Counted from the stretch's first letter, positions 1 through 9,399 are shown. The stretch is DNA of 64,000 nt from Flexibacter flexilis DSM 6793 (GCF_900112255.1 NZ_FOLE01000007.1:186001-250000), one strand, 5' to 3'. Notes: generated by a model not told the origin, from the sequence alone. A program made the numbers and translations.

Positions 1-349
1 TATAAGAAACAAGCACTACTTCTGGATTATCGGCGAAGGCTTCTTGTACGCGTGTGAGTTGTGTTGTCATGGTTGGGCAAATGCCTGTGCAGCGCGTAAA
101 AACAAAATCGGCGACATACACTTTGCCTTTCAATATCTTAGAGTCGAATTTTTTACCTTCTTGGTCGGTGAGTGTATTATAATCTGGTACGATGCGAACT
201 TGGCCATTTTCATCTTCCAAGTAGGCTTTTTCACCAGGAAAATTACGAACAAGGTATTGACTGTCAGAACCTTTTTGGAAAAAAATAACAAAGCCTAAAG
301 GCAGCACAAGCAGCACAAACAAGACTGCTATTTTGGTAAATTTATTCAT
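1..349 (-). CDS. SCO1/SenC-family copper chaperone, N-terminal part (cut by window edge)
   Basis: Reading the minus strand from the ATG at 349 gives 116 codons open to the window edge. Residues 5-25 form a single hydrophobic membrane anchor. The downstream part carries the family motif CTGICPTM, whose two cysteines (C-x3-C) bind copper in SCO1/SenC/PrrC proteins; the third ligand, a histidine further on, lies outside the window. SCO proteins deliver copper to the CuA centre of cytochrome oxidase subunit II and sit on the outer face of the inner membrane. Its place at the end of the act-cta block, after subunit IV, fits that job. Only the start is seen, so the length and the C-terminus are unknown. 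Confidence 0.9.
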   Translation of the reverse strand, partial: MNKFTKIAVLFVLLVLPLGFVIFFQKGSDSQYLVRNFPGEKAYLEDENGQVRIVPDYNTLTDQEGKKFDSKILKGKVYVADFVFTRCTGICPTMTTQLTRVQEAFADNPEVVLVSY

Positions 350-365
350 GGTATTAGAGTACAAA

Positions 366-391
366 AGCCTACGACTATAAAGCCGTAGGCT
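366..391 (-). terminator. stem-loop between subunit IV and SCO1
   Basis: The arms AGCCTACG (366-373) and CGTAGGCT (384-391) pair around a short loop. On the minus strand the stem is followed by TTTTG, a short U-run. It may be a weak terminator or a processing/stability hairpin that lowers SCO1 expression relative to the oxidase genes. Confidence 0.5.
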
Positions 392-416
392 AATTTGAAT
401 CAAAATATAAGTTTAA

Positions 417-749
417 TTACATTCTGGCTTCGCCAATCGCAGTACCTTCTACCAACAAAGCTACAATAAGCCAGCAGATGAAGATAAGAGGCAAAAGGAT
501 AGACCAAATCAATACTTTAACCTCGTGGCGCAAGTGCATAAACTCGCCAATAATGTAAAATGCTTTTACGATAGTAAGAGCCAAGAAAATGCTTACGCGT
601 GCCGCTTTATTGTCAAGCGAGAAAGCCACAATAAATTCTACCGCTGTAGCAGCAAGCAAAATCCAGAATGTTTTCCAGATATGCGCTGTGTTTGGTTTTG
701 CGATTTCGCCAGCCGCAGCATGTGCATGGTCGTGTGAATGAGATGCCAT
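417..749 (-). CDS. cytochrome c oxidase subunit IV-type small membrane protein
   Basis: The 110-residue product has a His-rich start (SHSHDHAHAA) and three hydrophobic helices at roughly 26-44, 53-73 and 80-102, with the conserved stretch FMHLRHE between helices two and three. This matches the prokaryotic COX4 / CyoD-like subunit IV family, a small structural subunit of heme-copper oxidases in the inner membrane. It lies 25 bases after the larger subunit III gene and before SCO1, as in other Bacteroidota oxidase clusters. The His-rich N-terminus resembles tails on CtaD and ActF in the same block. Confidence 0.85.
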   Translation of the reverse strand: MASHSHDHAHAAAGEIAKPNTAHIWKTFWILLAATAVEFIVAFSLDNKAARVSIFLALTIVKAFYIIGEFMHLRHEVKVLIWSILLPLIFICWLIVALLVEGTAIGEARM

Positions 750-774
750 ATTGTTCCTGATAGTTTTTTAGTGA

Positions 775-1536
775 TTAAATGAGATAGAAGAAGGTAAATA
801 CGAATACCCAAACTAAATCTACAAAGTGCCAGTAAAGACCAACTTTTTCAACCATTTCGTAGTGTCCGCGACGGTCATATACGCCCATTACCGTGTTGAA
901 GAAAATCAAAACGTTAAGAACAACACCACTGAATACGTGGAAACCATGGAAACCAGTAATAAAGAAGAAGAAGTCAGCGAACAATGGCGGACCGTATTGG
1001 TTCATCACTAAGTTAGCACCAGCAAACAACTGACCGTCCACCAAAGTAGCCGAACCATATTTAGAATGCTCGTTGCCGATGATAAAGTGCGTCCATTCCC
1101 AAGCTTGGCAGCTCAAGAAAGCGATACCACCCAAGATAGTCCACAACATCCATTTTTCTACATCGTGTTGGTCTCTGCGGTGACCAGCTTCTACGGCCAA
1201 CACCATCGTAACACTACTCATGATGAGGATAAAAGTCATGATACCCACGAACACCAACGGCAATTCTACTCCGTGAAAGAATGGTAAACCATTGAATACC
1301 ATGTCAGGCACAGGCCAGTATAGAGCCGAATATTTAAAATCTGCTAAGCTACCTGTAAAGCCAGGGAAGTCGAAGCGAGCCACTCCATAGGAAATAAGGA
1401 AGGCCGAAAATGTAAACGCATCGGAAAGAAGGAAAAACCACATCATCAGCTTGCCGTAGCTTGCTTTGAGCGGCTCTACTCCACCATTCCATAGATTTTT
1501 AGAATCTTTTTCGCTAATAGTTGCTGTTGTAGCCAT
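775..1536 (-). CDS. cytochrome c oxidase subunit III, longer paralogue
   Basis: The 253-residue protein is a multi-helix membrane protein of the heme-copper oxidase subunit III family. Helices begin near residue 29, and the C-terminal GFHGFHVFSG and WHFVDLVWVFVF are the hallmark stretches of the family. Subunit III has no metal and stabilises subunit I and proton uptake. It is followed by subunit IV and preceded by a second, shorter subunit III gene. The extra length lies mostly in a loop near residues 45-85. Bacteroidota clusters commonly carry two subunit III genes; whether both enter the same enzyme is not shown by sequence. Confidence 0.92.
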   Translation of the reverse strand: MATTATISEKDSKNLWNGGVEPLKASYGKLMMWFFLLSDAFTFSAFLISYGVARFDFPGFTGSLADFKYSALYWPVPDMVFNGLPFFHGVELPLVFVGIMTFILIMSSVTMVLAVEAGHRRDQHDVEKWMLWTILGGIAFLSCQAWEWTHFIIGNEHSKYGSATLVDGQLFAGANLVMNQYGPPLFADFFFFITGFHGFHVFSGVVLNVLIFFNTVMGVYDRRGHYEMVEKVGLYWHFVDLVWVFVFTFFYLI

Positions 1537-1590
1537 AATGAAGTGTATGAAATGATTTAATAATGTACAACAAAATACCTGTATGCAATT

Positions 1591-2181
1591 TTATCGGTTT
1601 ATCAGCAAAAAGACAAACAGATAAATCCACAAAACATCAAGAAAGTGCCAATAAGTATTGCATAAGTCAATCGCCAACAAAGATTTAGCGTGAACATTAT
1701 ACCTAAAAGCCTTTACCGTAACGACCAACAAGAAAAGCAGTCCGCCCATCAGGTGCAACGCATGCAAGCCCGAAATCACGTACACAAACGACCCACCAGG
1801 GTTGCTGCCTTGTCCGCCGAAGAATACTTTCATATCTACCAGAGCCACCCAGCCTAACCATTGTGTATAAAGAAACGTAAAGCCCAACACGGTGGTAATC
1901 AGCATTGCCCATTTTACAGTAGCAATGTTATCGCGCTTTGCGGCGTTGAAAGCCCATTGCATCGTAACACTACTCAACAAAAGCACTACTGTACTAATGG
2001 TAAAAATAGGCGGAAAATCTACTACCAACCAATTGCCTTCTGCCCTACGAACCAAATATGCACTTGTTTGTGAAGCAAATATCATAATGATACTTACGAT
2101 AAACAACCACAAAATAAATTTTTTGGGGTTCATGGAAAGGACTGCCTGAGGCTCCTCTGCGATATAATTTTTGTCTGACAT
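1591..2181 (-). CDS. cytochrome c oxidase subunit III, shorter paralogue
   Basis: The 196-residue product has five predicted helices and the family signatures GLHALHLMGG and YWHFLDVLWIYLFV near the C-terminus. It begins right after ctaB (27 bases). At about 200 residues it has the five-helix size typical of bacterial CyoC/CoxC-like subunits. With the neighbouring 253-residue paralogue it forms a pair that diverge strongly outside the signature helices, so this is an old duplication, not a recent one. Confidence 0.92.
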   Translation of the reverse strand: MSDKNYIAEEPQAVLSMNPKKFILWLFIVSIIMIFASQTSAYLVRRAEGNWLVVDFPPIFTISTVVLLLSSVTMQWAFNAAKRDNIATVKWAMLITTVLGFTFLYTQWLGWVALVDMKVFFGGQGSNPGGSFVYVISGLHALHLMGGLLFLLVVTVKAFRYNVHAKSLLAIDLCNTYWHFLDVLWIYLFVFLLINR

Positions 2182-2208
2182 TCTATTTGTTTATTATATT
2201 TTGCTCTG

Positions 2209-3099
2209 TTATAACTTATCCAAAACGAAGGCAATTTGCACGATAGGCAAATACAAAAACGAACCAAACATAATACGCAATGCCGCTTGGCGAGAACATT
2301 CTTTCATGAGATAAAATGTTTGTGCCAAAAACAATGAGCCGCACACCGTTGCAATTACAGCAGAAGTAAAACCTGTCATACCAAATTGCGCAGGCAACAA
2401 GCCCAAAGGCAAAAGGAAAAGCGTATAAATCATTATTTGGAAAGCCGTATTTACATCACGACCGCCACCCGAAGGCAACAATCTAAATCCAGCTTTTTTA
2501 TAGTCTTCGTCTGCTACCCAAGCAATCGCCCAAAAATGCGGGAATTGCCAAATAAATTGTATGCCAAAAAGCACAAGCGGCTCAATAGTAATTTCTCCAG
2601 AATAGGCCACCCAACCAATAAGTGGAGGCAAAGCCCCTGGAATCGCCCCTACGGCCACCGCAAATGGCGTTTTACGCTTTAGCGGAGTATAAACGAAAGC
2701 ATAAAGGATAGAAGATATAATCGTCAGCGCGGCAGTAAGCGTATTGACCCAAACCACCAAAACCAAAACACCCACCACACCAATAATACTGGCAAAAGTA
2801 GCTGCTTCTTCTTTACTCAGACGACCCGTAGGTAACGGACGATTCTGAGTGCGCGTCATGAGTTTATCTAAATCCTTTTCAATAATCTGATTAATAATGT
2901 TAGAAGTACCTGTTACCAAGAAACCACCCAGCATCAAAGCCGAGAGTTTCATAATATCAAGCGTTCCTTTGTTGGCCAAGAGAAACATCATTGCCGCCGA
3001 AAAGACTACTAAGCCCGAAAGGCGTGCTTTGAGTAACTCGAAATAGGCTTTCGCTTTGGCCATTATTGTCAACGAAGCCGTTTGTTCTGCAATCATCAT
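2209..3099 (-). CDS. ctaB: protoheme IX farnesyltransferase (heme O synthase)
   Basis: CtaB/CyoE joins a farnesyl group to heme b to make heme O in the inner membrane. The protein has the UbiA-family signature NIINQIIEKDLDKLMTRTQ (asparagine and the DxxxD magnesium-pyrophosphate site) and a second region WAIAWVADEDYKKAGF, with about nine hydrophobic helices. Start choice: a TTG lies at 3114, but ATG at 3099 (296 residues) is preferred; a further ATG at 3063 is possible because the conserved part begins with AYFELLKARLSG. It precedes ctaA by 56 bases in the transcript order ctaA-ctaB, so both heme A synthesis steps are co-transcribed with the oxidase. Confidence 0.93.
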   Translation of the reverse strand: MMIAEQTASLTIMAKAKAYFELLKARLSGLVVFSAAMMFLLANKGTLDIMKLSALMLGGFLVTGTSNIINQIIEKDLDKLMTRTQNRPLPTGRLSKEEAATFASIIGVVGVLVLVVWVNTLTAALTIISSILYAFVYTPLKRKTPFAVAVGAIPGALPPLIGWVAYSGEITIEPLVLFGIQFIWQFPHFWAIAWVADEDYKKAGFRLLPSGGGRDVNTAFQIMIYTLFLLPLGLLPAQFGMTGFTSAVIATVCGSLFLAQTFYLMKECSRQAALRIMFGSFLYLPIVQIAFVLDKL

Positions 3100-3155
3100 A
3101 AATTTATCGGTCAAAAAAACATTAAGCTGCTAACCTAACTTTAGTGTGTTGAGTG

Positions 3156-4238
3156 TTAAGCAGTTGTTTGCATAGTTTGTGCAACTTCTTTTTGCTGATA
3201 AAAACGTAACAGAACAGCCATTAGTAATTGCAAACCAATCATTATTGTGCTAAGCGTAAGATGCAATGGTTGAGCAAAGGCCGGAATATTAAAATACGCC
3301 ATCACCACACCCGTCACCACCGCCGCAAGGATTATCAACATCAAGCTATTCTGCAATTTGAGCAAAAGGCTATTTTGCATTGAAGCCTGACGTAAGCTAT
3401 ACCACAAATAAACATTCACCAACAAAACCAAAATGGAGAACGAACGATGAATATAAAATACAAGTCCTATTCTGTCCACGATGAGCGTCTGCGGGATTTG
3501 CTCTACTGCTGCACGAATCATATCCACCCCTTCACGTACCTGCGTACCTAACACAATTTGGCTCATAGAAAGTGCCATTACTGTATAGATAAGTCGCTGA
3601 ATTAGTGTAACATTTTTCGGAATATCCGCCACAATAGTTTCTTTTTGAGAGCGAGCAATTACATAAATCAGTAAAGCTACCATCATAATTGCCAAAACCA
3701 TGTGTAAGGTAATCATAAAAGGCAACAGGTTTGTAGAAACTACAATCGAACCGAGCCACGCCTGAAACACCGTAAGCAACACCGCCGCAGCAGAAAGCCA
3801 CGTAATTGTTGGGTCGGTTTGGCGGAAACGGAACGAATAAACCAGCGTTGCCACGATTAAGATTCCGATAGAAGCCCCTAACAAACGATTTACATATTCA
3901 ATCCATGTCTTGACAGGATTAAAAGTAGGTTCGTTGTAAATGGCAGGGTCGTGAGCCACCGCATAACTGAGTTCGGGCAAGCCCAAAACATCCAGATAAC
4001 GAGCTAATTTGAGGTTTTTATCCTTACGCTTGCCAGCATAAATCTCTTTATAGTTTTCGGGCAGTTGGGACTCCTGTGTAGGAGGTACCCACTGTCCGAA
4101 GCATTTAGGCCAGTCGGGACAGCCCATTCCAGAGCCTGTACTACGAACTATCCCGCCTACCATAATTAACAAATAGATAGCAGCAATGGTAAAAATACCA
4201 AATCGGCGAAAGCCAATATTACTGTTTTGATTAGCCAT
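3156..4238 (-). CDS. ctaA: heme A synthase (COX15/CtaA)
   Basis: CtaA oxidises heme O to heme A. The 360-residue protein has eight hydrophobic helices and the conserved histidines expected of heme ligands: RLLGASIGI follows the first external loop, ITLHMVLA in helix four, FYIHRSFSI in helix six and QPLHLTLST in helix eight. The N-terminus GGIVRSTGSGMGCPDWPKCFG is typical, with cysteines in the external loop. Its ATG overlaps the stop of ctaD by eight bases (4231-4238), so translation is probably coupled. The 360-residue length and loop match the longer COX15-like type. Confidence 0.94.
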   Translation of the reverse strand: MANQNSNIGFRRFGIFTIAAIYLLIMVGGIVRSTGSGMGCPDWPKCFGQWVPPTQESQLPENYKEIYAGKRKDKNLKLARYLDVLGLPELSYAVAHDPAIYNEPTFNPVKTWIEYVNRLLGASIGILIVATLVYSFRFRQTDPTITWLSAAAVLLTVFQAWLGSIVVSTNLLPFMITLHMVLAIMMVALLIYVIARSQKETIVADIPKNVTLIQRLIYTVMALSMSQIVLGTQVREGVDMIRAAVEQIPQTLIVDRIGLVFYIHRSFSILVLLVNVYLWYSLRQASMQNSLLLKLQNSLMLIILAAVVTGVVMAYFNIPAFAQPLHLTLSTIMIGLQLLMAVLLRFYQQKEVAQTMQTTA

Positions 4239-6096
4239 TGATTACTAAATCAGCCTCTTGTTCTTTTATCAACTCATTTTCATGAGGAAGATTTGATTCT
4301 CTTGTTTGAGAGAAAGGAACAGTTTGAGGAATAAAGTCTTCCGCAGCACCTGGCTTGCTGTAATCATAAGGCCAACGATAAACGGCAGGAATTTCACCTT
4401 CCCAGTTACCATGTCCTGGCTCGATTGGAGTAGTCCACTCAAGCGTGTTAGAGTTCCAAGGGTTTTGAGGTGCACGACGGCCTTTGAACATACTATAGAA
4501 GAAGTTGAAAGCAAAAATTAATTGTGCGCCAAACGTAATGAAAGCTGCAATACTGATAAATGCGTTCAAATCTGCAAATGTTTTGAAAGCATCAAAGCTT
4601 GTGAACGTATAGTAACGACGTGGGAAACCTGCGATACCAATATAGTGCATTGGGAAGAATACCATATATACACCGATGAAAGTAAACCAGAAGTGAACAT
4701 ATCCTAATTTATCATTCATCATACGGCCAAACATTTTTGGATACCAGTGGTAAATACCAGCCAACATACCGAAGAATGAAGCAGAACCCATTACCAAGTG
4801 GAAGTGAGCTACTACGAAATAAGTATCATGCAATTGAATATCAATCGCTGAGTTACCCAACGCGATACCTGTCAAACCACCAGACACGAACAACGACACC
4901 AAACCAATTGAGAACAACATAGCAGGTGTGAAGATGATGTTACCTCTCCAAAGTGTCGTTAGGTAGTTGAAGGCTTTTACCGCCGAAGGAACCGCAATAA
5001 TCAATGTCAAGAACATGAAGATTGAGCCTAAGAATGGGTTCATACCTGATACGAACATGTGGTGCGCCCATACGATGAACGAAAGCACTGTGATACCAAG
5101 CATAGAGCCAATCATCGCACGGTAACCGAAGATAGGTTTGCGAGCGTTAGTAGATACAACTTCTGAAGTAATACCCAAAGCAGGCAACAACACGATATAT
5201 ACTTCTGGGTGTCCTAAGAACCAGAACAAATGTTGGAATAAAACTGGGCTACCGCCTACGTTTGGAAGAGCTTGACCATTGATATAAATTTCTGACAAGA
5301 AGAAACTTGTACCGAAGCTACGGTCAAAAATCAACAACAAAGCAGCGGAGAAAAGTACAGGGAATGACAAAATACCAATTACAGCAGTAAGGAAAAACGC
5401 CCAAATTGTAAGTGGAAGGCGTGAGAACGTCATACCCTTTGTACGCATGTTGATTACAGTCGAAACGTAGTTGATACTACCCAAAAGTGACGAAGCAATA
5501 AAAATAGCCATTGCAGAAAGCCACATGGTCATACCAAGACCCGAACCTGACATCGCTTGAGGCAAAGCACTCAATGGAGGATAAATTACCCAGCTACCAG
5601 AAGCAGGACCAGTTTCGATAAACAAAGAGATAAGCATAATTACGCTTGAAGCAAAGAATAGCCAGTAAGAAAGCATATTCATAAAGCCCGAAGCCATATC
5701 ACGCGCACCAATTTGCAAAGGAATAAGGAAGTTACTGAACGTACCGCTCAAACCAGCAGTAAGTACGAAGAATACCATGATAGTACCGTGCATTGTTACC
5801 AAAGCAAGGTAGAAACCAGGGTTTAGTTTGCCATCTTCAATCCAGCCGCCAAGCAAAGGCTCAAGGAAGCTCATATCCAAGTTCGGGAAACCCAATTGGA
5901 TACGGAAGAGCATGGACAAAAAGCCACCGATAAATGCCCAAATCAAACCTGTAACAAGGAATTGTTTGGCAATCATTTTATGGTCGGTGCTGAAAATATA
6001 TTTCTCTACGAAATTTTGCTCATGATGGTCGTGTTCGTCATGCCCATGAGCGTGCGAATCGTGATGCACTGAGGTATGTATTTCTGTAACAGACAT
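4231..6096 (-). CDS. ctaD: cytochrome c oxidase subunit I
   Basis: This 621-residue protein is the catalytic subunit that reduces oxygen. It has twelve helices with HPEVY (CuB histidine, A1-family glutamate and the cross-linked tyrosine), WAHHMFVSGM (two CuB histidines) and HDTYFVVAHFHLVMG (heme a and a3 ligands). The HPEVY glutamate marks an A1-type proton-pumping enzyme. The first 25 residues are very His-rich (HHDSHAHGHDEHDHHEQ), and the C-terminal tail is about 60 residues longer than the minimal enzyme. It lies 21 bases after ctaC and overlaps ctaA. The electron donor is probably alternative complex III encoded just upstream. Confidence 0.97.
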   Translation of the reverse strand: MSVTEIHTSVHHDSHAHGHDEHDHHEQNFVEKYIFSTDHKMIAKQFLVTGLIWAFIGGFLSMLFRIQLGFPNLDMSFLEPLLGGWIEDGKLNPGFYLALVTMHGTIMVFFVLTAGLSGTFSNFLIPLQIGARDMASGFMNMLSYWLFFASSVIMLISLFIETGPASGSWVIYPPLSALPQAMSGSGLGMTMWLSAMAIFIASSLLGSINYVSTVINMRTKGMTFSRLPLTIWAFFLTAVIGILSFPVLFSAALLLIFDRSFGTSFFLSEIYINGQALPNVGGSPVLFQHLFWFLGHPEVYIVLLPALGITSEVVSTNARKPIFGYRAMIGSMLGITVLSFIVWAHHMFVSGMNPFLGSIFMFLTLIIAVPSAVKAFNYLTTLWRGNIIFTPAMLFSIGLVSLFVSGGLTGIALGNSAIDIQLHDTYFVVAHFHLVMGSASFFGMLAGIYHWYPKMFGRMMNDKLGYVHFWFTFIGVYMVFFPMHYIGIAGFPRRYYTFTSFDAFKTFADLNAFISIAAFITFGAQLIFAFNFFYSMFKGRRAPQNPWNSNTLEWTTPIEPGHGNWEGEIPAVYRWPYDYSKPGAAEDFIPQTVPFSQTRESNLPHENELIKEQEADLVING

Positions 6097-6117
6097 AATG
6101 AATATAGTTTAAAATGG

Positions 6118-7257
6118 TTAATTTCCTAAAACTGAAGCAGCAGCTTTTACAGTTGAGTCTGCCGCAGGAGCAGCAGCCGTAGCCGAATCAGCAGCAGGAG
6201 CTGCTGGGGCTGGCGGAGCAACAGGGTACATTGCTTGTGCTTTTTCTTTCAATTTAGTTGGCATCAAAGCCATCAAGTCAGGATTTTTCTTCACAAAAGA
6301 TTCTTGCGAAGCAAACCATTTCTCGTATTCTTCTGGTTCGTCCACTACAATTTTGAAACGCATACCGAAGTGGCCGTTTCCGCAAATTTCAGTACAAGCC
6401 AATTCGTAGTTAAATTCTGGGTTACCAGTTTCTGCACGCATATCGCTTGTCGATTTGTCAGGCGTAAACATGAAGTACGTTGGCATACCTGGGACAGCAT
6501 CCATTTTCACACGAAAGTGTGGCATAAATACGCTGTGTAATACGTCGCGTGCGCGAATTTTCAAAAGCACTGATTTACCTTTTGGAAGGTGAATTTCTTG
6601 TGGAAGGAAGTCATCAAGAACAGCCTCGTTAGAAGCGTCTGTGAAATCCATACCCATTTGGTTGGTAGCATCAATAGTACGGAAATTGTGTTTACCCAAT
6701 TTGCCGTCTTTACCTGGGTAGCGAACTAACCAGTTAAATTGTTTGCCCATAATCTCCAAATTTACATCTGCTTTGGCAGGGTCGTAAGTAGTGATTTCAG
6801 ACCAAACTTTCCAGCCCGAAAATACCAACATTGCCAAAACGATAGCAGGGATTACAGTCCAAGCCAACTCCAATTTGTGGTTGTCTGGATAAAAACGTGC
6901 TCTTGCTCCTTCTTTGTATTGATATTTGAAAGAGAAGAAAAATAATAGTACGTGAACTCCCACAAAAGCCACAAGGGTAACACCCATTGTAAGCCAAAAT
7001 AAGAAGTCCGTTTTACGACCATGAATAGAGGCCGCTTCAGGCAAAAAATACTCACGTGCGCTCACATAAGACCATGCAAAAAGAGCAAAGCCCACAAATA
7101 AGAAAACAAAAAGAGCCGCAGCATTTAATTGATTGCTGAGGCCTGCACGTTTCTTATTACTTCCGCGTAGCACATCTACCAAAGATTGTACCCGCATAAG
7201 CAAAAAAGTTATTGCTAACACAAGGATACCTCCAAGGACGAAGATAGTAGTGTTCAT
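6118..7257 (-). CDS. ctaC: cytochrome c oxidase subunit II
   Basis: The 379-residue protein carries the full CuA set: His241 (DVLHSVFMPHF), Cys288, Glu290, Cys292, His296 and Met299 in ACTEICGNGHFGM. There are four hydrophobic stretches (about 3-21, 45-64, 85-109, 132-150), two more than the usual pair, so the N-terminus is extended. There is no C-terminal cytochrome c domain; the tail after residue 340 is a low-complexity Ala/Pro stretch. Lack of a fused heme means electrons must come from a separate cytochrome, fitting direct transfer from the ActE or ActA hemes of the adjacent complex. Confidence 0.95.
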   Translation of the reverse strand: MNTTIFVLGGILVLAITFLLMRVQSLVDVLRGSNKKRAGLSNQLNAAALFVFLFVGFALFAWSYVSAREYFLPEAASIHGRKTDFLFWLTMGVTLVAFVGVHVLLFFFSFKYQYKEGARARFYPDNHKLELAWTVIPAIVLAMLVFSGWKVWSEITTYDPAKADVNLEIMGKQFNWLVRYPGKDGKLGKHNFRTIDATNQMGMDFTDASNEAVLDDFLPQEIHLPKGKSVLLKIRARDVLHSVFMPHFRVKMDAVPGMPTYFMFTPDKSTSDMRAETGNPEFNYELACTEICGNGHFGMRFKIVVDEPEEYEKWFASQESFVKKNPDLMALMPTKLKEKAQAMYPVAPPAPAAPAADSATAAAPAADSTVKAAASVLGN

Positions 7258-7317
7258 AGAAGAATTACGTTTAAATGATTAAATTTTGTGATTTTTGACT
7301 TTAATATAATTAAAATC

Positions 7318-7369
7318 AAACCTTCAAGGCAATCGTTTGGAGAAACTCCGACCAATTGCTTGAAGGTTT
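7318..7369 (-). terminator. long stem-loop between actF and ctaC
   Basis: The arms AAACCTTCAAGGCAAT (7318-7333) and ATTGCTTGAAGGTTT (7355-7369) pair over 15 bases with one bulged base. On the minus strand the stem is followed by GATTTTAATTATATT, A/T-rich but with no clean U-run. It separates the six act genes from the cta genes, so it could be a partial terminator or an RNA processing point that sets the ratio of the two complexes. Confidence 0.6.
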
Positions 7370-7390
7370 GACAATATTACAAAAACTCTA

Positions 7391-8722
7391 TTATGTATCC
7401 AAGTGAATACTTTCTTCGAGCATTGGGTGATTTTTGGCCACCAACGGTGCTTTAGAAATAGTCGTAGAGATTACATAAATGAAAAGACTTGCAAAGAACA
7501 ATATTCCACCGAATTCTACGAAACCAAAACCGCTATGCTCTTTCAACATACCTGGCATCATCATCATGTAGAAATCTAACCAGTGACCGATAAGGATTGC
7601 AATCGCAACGATTTTCAAGAAAATAGTTTTGCGTTTTGCATCGCGCGTCATCAAAGTCAAGAATGGGAACAAGAAGTTGATTACGATATTGAAGAAGAAC
7701 AAACCAGTATAGTGTCCGTTGAAACCATCACGACGCTCAATGAAGTAGATTGCTTCTTCAGGAATGTTCGCGTAGTAGATAAGTAGGAATTGAGCGAACC
7801 ACAAGTAAGTCCAGAATACACTGAACGCAAACATGAATTTACCCAAATCGTGCAAATGGTTTTCGTTGATATGACGCAAATAACCACGTTCTTTCAACAA
7901 AATAGTAGCCAAAGTAATGGTAGCCAAACCAGATACGAACCAGCTTGCGAACATATACCAAGCAAACAACGTGCTGTACCAGTGAGGGTCTATAGACATT
8001 ACCCAGTCCCAAGCCGAAATTGAAGAACTAACCGCGAAGATTACCAAGAATACCGCCGAAAGTGTAATCAATTTATTATAGTGTGAGAAATCACCTTTAG
8101 CAGCATTGTCTTCTTTCAAAGATTCTTTACGAATCAAAGTGAACATCAAATACCAAAGACCGAAGAAAGCAACCATACGGATAAGGTAGAAAGGCGTATT
8201 CAAGAAACCTTTTTTACCGTCCAAAATAGCGTCATATTCTGGGTTAGGCGTTTTACCATCTGCCAAGAATTTTTCGTAAAGGTCGTGGTGTGTCCAGTGG
8301 AACAAGTCGTGGCCACCAACTAAGAAAGTAACCAAAAGAACCACAAAAGTAACAGGCAAGAAAGACGCAAATGCCTCAGGCACACGCTTTAATCCAGCAG
8401 ACCAGCCAGCCCACGCAGCGTATTGGAACGCTACGAAGAACAAACCAATCACAGAAATACCCGTGAAAAACACGCCGTTGAGCCAAAGGTTAGCCCAAAC
8501 ACGTGACATCCAGTTGAAGGCATGGTGGCCACCTTCAGCAGCCGCATGATGACCTTCGGCAGGAGCTGCATGATGCTCTCCTACACCCATAGCCAACATT
8601 ACAATACCCAAAATGAACATTAATAAGCCAACGCCAACTCCGAGAAGGACTCTTTTCTTGCCCTCACTCGAAAATTCATAGCGTTCATCTAAATTGATGT
8701 CGTGGTGGTGATGTGAACCCAT
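7391..8722 (-). CDS. actF: alternative complex III integral membrane subunit ActF
   Basis: This 443-residue, roughly ten-helix membrane protein matches ActF, the second quinol-site-type membrane subunit of alternative complex III, a partial relative of ActC/NrfD. Helices start at residue 27 and the C-terminal half includes FWTYLWFAQFLLIYYANIPEE, a stretch typical of the family. Two His clusters occur: GSHHHHD at residues 2-8 and GEHHAAPAEGHHAAAEGGHHA after the first helix. It follows actE by 41 bases. The subunit helps anchor the complex and may take part in proton movement; the latter is family inference. Confidence 0.92.
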   Translation of the reverse strand: MGSHHHHDINLDERYEFSSEGKKRVLLGVGVGLLMFILGIVMLAMGVGEHHAAPAEGHHAAAEGGHHAFNWMSRVWANLWLNGVFFTGISVIGLFFVAFQYAAWAGWSAGLKRVPEAFASFLPVTFVVLLVTFLVGGHDLFHWTHHDLYEKFLADGKTPNPEYDAILDGKKGFLNTPFYLIRMVAFFGLWYLMFTLIRKESLKEDNAAKGDFSHYNKLITLSAVFLVIFAVSSSISAWDWVMSIDPHWYSTLFAWYMFASWFVSGLATITLATILLKERGYLRHINENHLHDLGKFMFAFSVFWTYLWFAQFLLIYYANIPEEAIYFIERRDGFNGHYTGLFFFNIVINFLFPFLTLMTRDAKRKTIFLKIVAIAILIGHWLDFYMMMMPGMLKEHSGFGFVEFGGILFFASLFIYVISTTISKAPLVAKNHPMLEESIHLDT

Positions 8723-8763
8723 ATTATTACAAATAAGTTAAATCGTTAAATGAGAAACAGTAA

Positions 8764-9399
8764 CTATTGCTTTTGTAGTTGTTGTACGTAAAGCACGATT
8801 TTCCAACGGTCATCTGGAGCGATTTGCGAACCGTGAGGCCACATACGTCCTTTGCCGTGTGTAATAGTGTGGAAAATATGTCCTTCCGAAAGGGTTGCAT
8901 AACGACCAGCGTTGTAGCCAGCAGGCACACCTTTGTACATCGGAGCAACTTTTCCGTCGCCTTTACCTTCCGCACCATGACATGGAGAACAGAAGTTTGT
9001 GAACAACACTTTACCTGCTTCCAAGTTAGCGTCTGTTTTCTCAAGTGGGTTTTTCAACACACGAGCAGCGTAATCAATGCTATCAGCAGGAATGTTATAA
9101 ACCATGATGTCTTTTGCCAATTCTGTACGAGGCGTTCCAGCGAAGAAACGACGAGGTACAGTGCCTTTTACAGGCTTACGCATGTTCATGTGCGAATTCA
9201 TTGGCGCAACATTATAACGGTCAGAGTTATAATCTTCGGTTGAAGAGTCCACGATTTGTGTCATTGGCTCATAAGCAATCGAGTTATACATCTGTGGCGC
9301 AAATTCCAAACCTGGGTCGTTAGGGTCATTTTTGCATGAAGCAAGCAAACCCACAGACAAGGTGGTTGTTACTAACAAGTATTTTTTAATCAAATTCAT
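8764..9399 (-). CDS. actE: alternative complex III monoheme cytochrome c lipoprotein ActE
   Basis: The 211-residue protein begins with a lipoprotein signal (VGLLASC, lipid-modified Cys22). One heme-binding site is present, CSPCH near residue 138, and the likely axial methionine is in GKGRMWPHG close to the C-terminus. ActE receives electrons from the pentaheme subunit and is the probable exit point to cytochrome oxidase. Its position between actD and actF is the conserved order. The N-terminal half before the heme is about 100 residues long and is family-specific. Confidence 0.93.
   Translation of the reverse strand: MNLIKKYLLVTTTLSVGLLASCKNDPNDPGLEFAPQMYNSIAYEPMTQIVDSSTEDYNSDRYNVAPMNSHMNMRKPVKGTVPRRFFAGTPRTELAKDIMVYNIPADSIDYAARVLKNPLEKTDANLEAGKVLFTNFCSPCHGAEGKGDGKVAPMYKGVPAGYNAGRYATLSEGHIFHTITHGKGRMWPHGSQIAPDDRWKIVLYVQQLQKQ

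Noticed and set aside
8764-9243. Long plus-strand frame across actE
   Set aside because: Shadow of actE; the product has no family marks while the minus frame has a lipobox and CxxCH.
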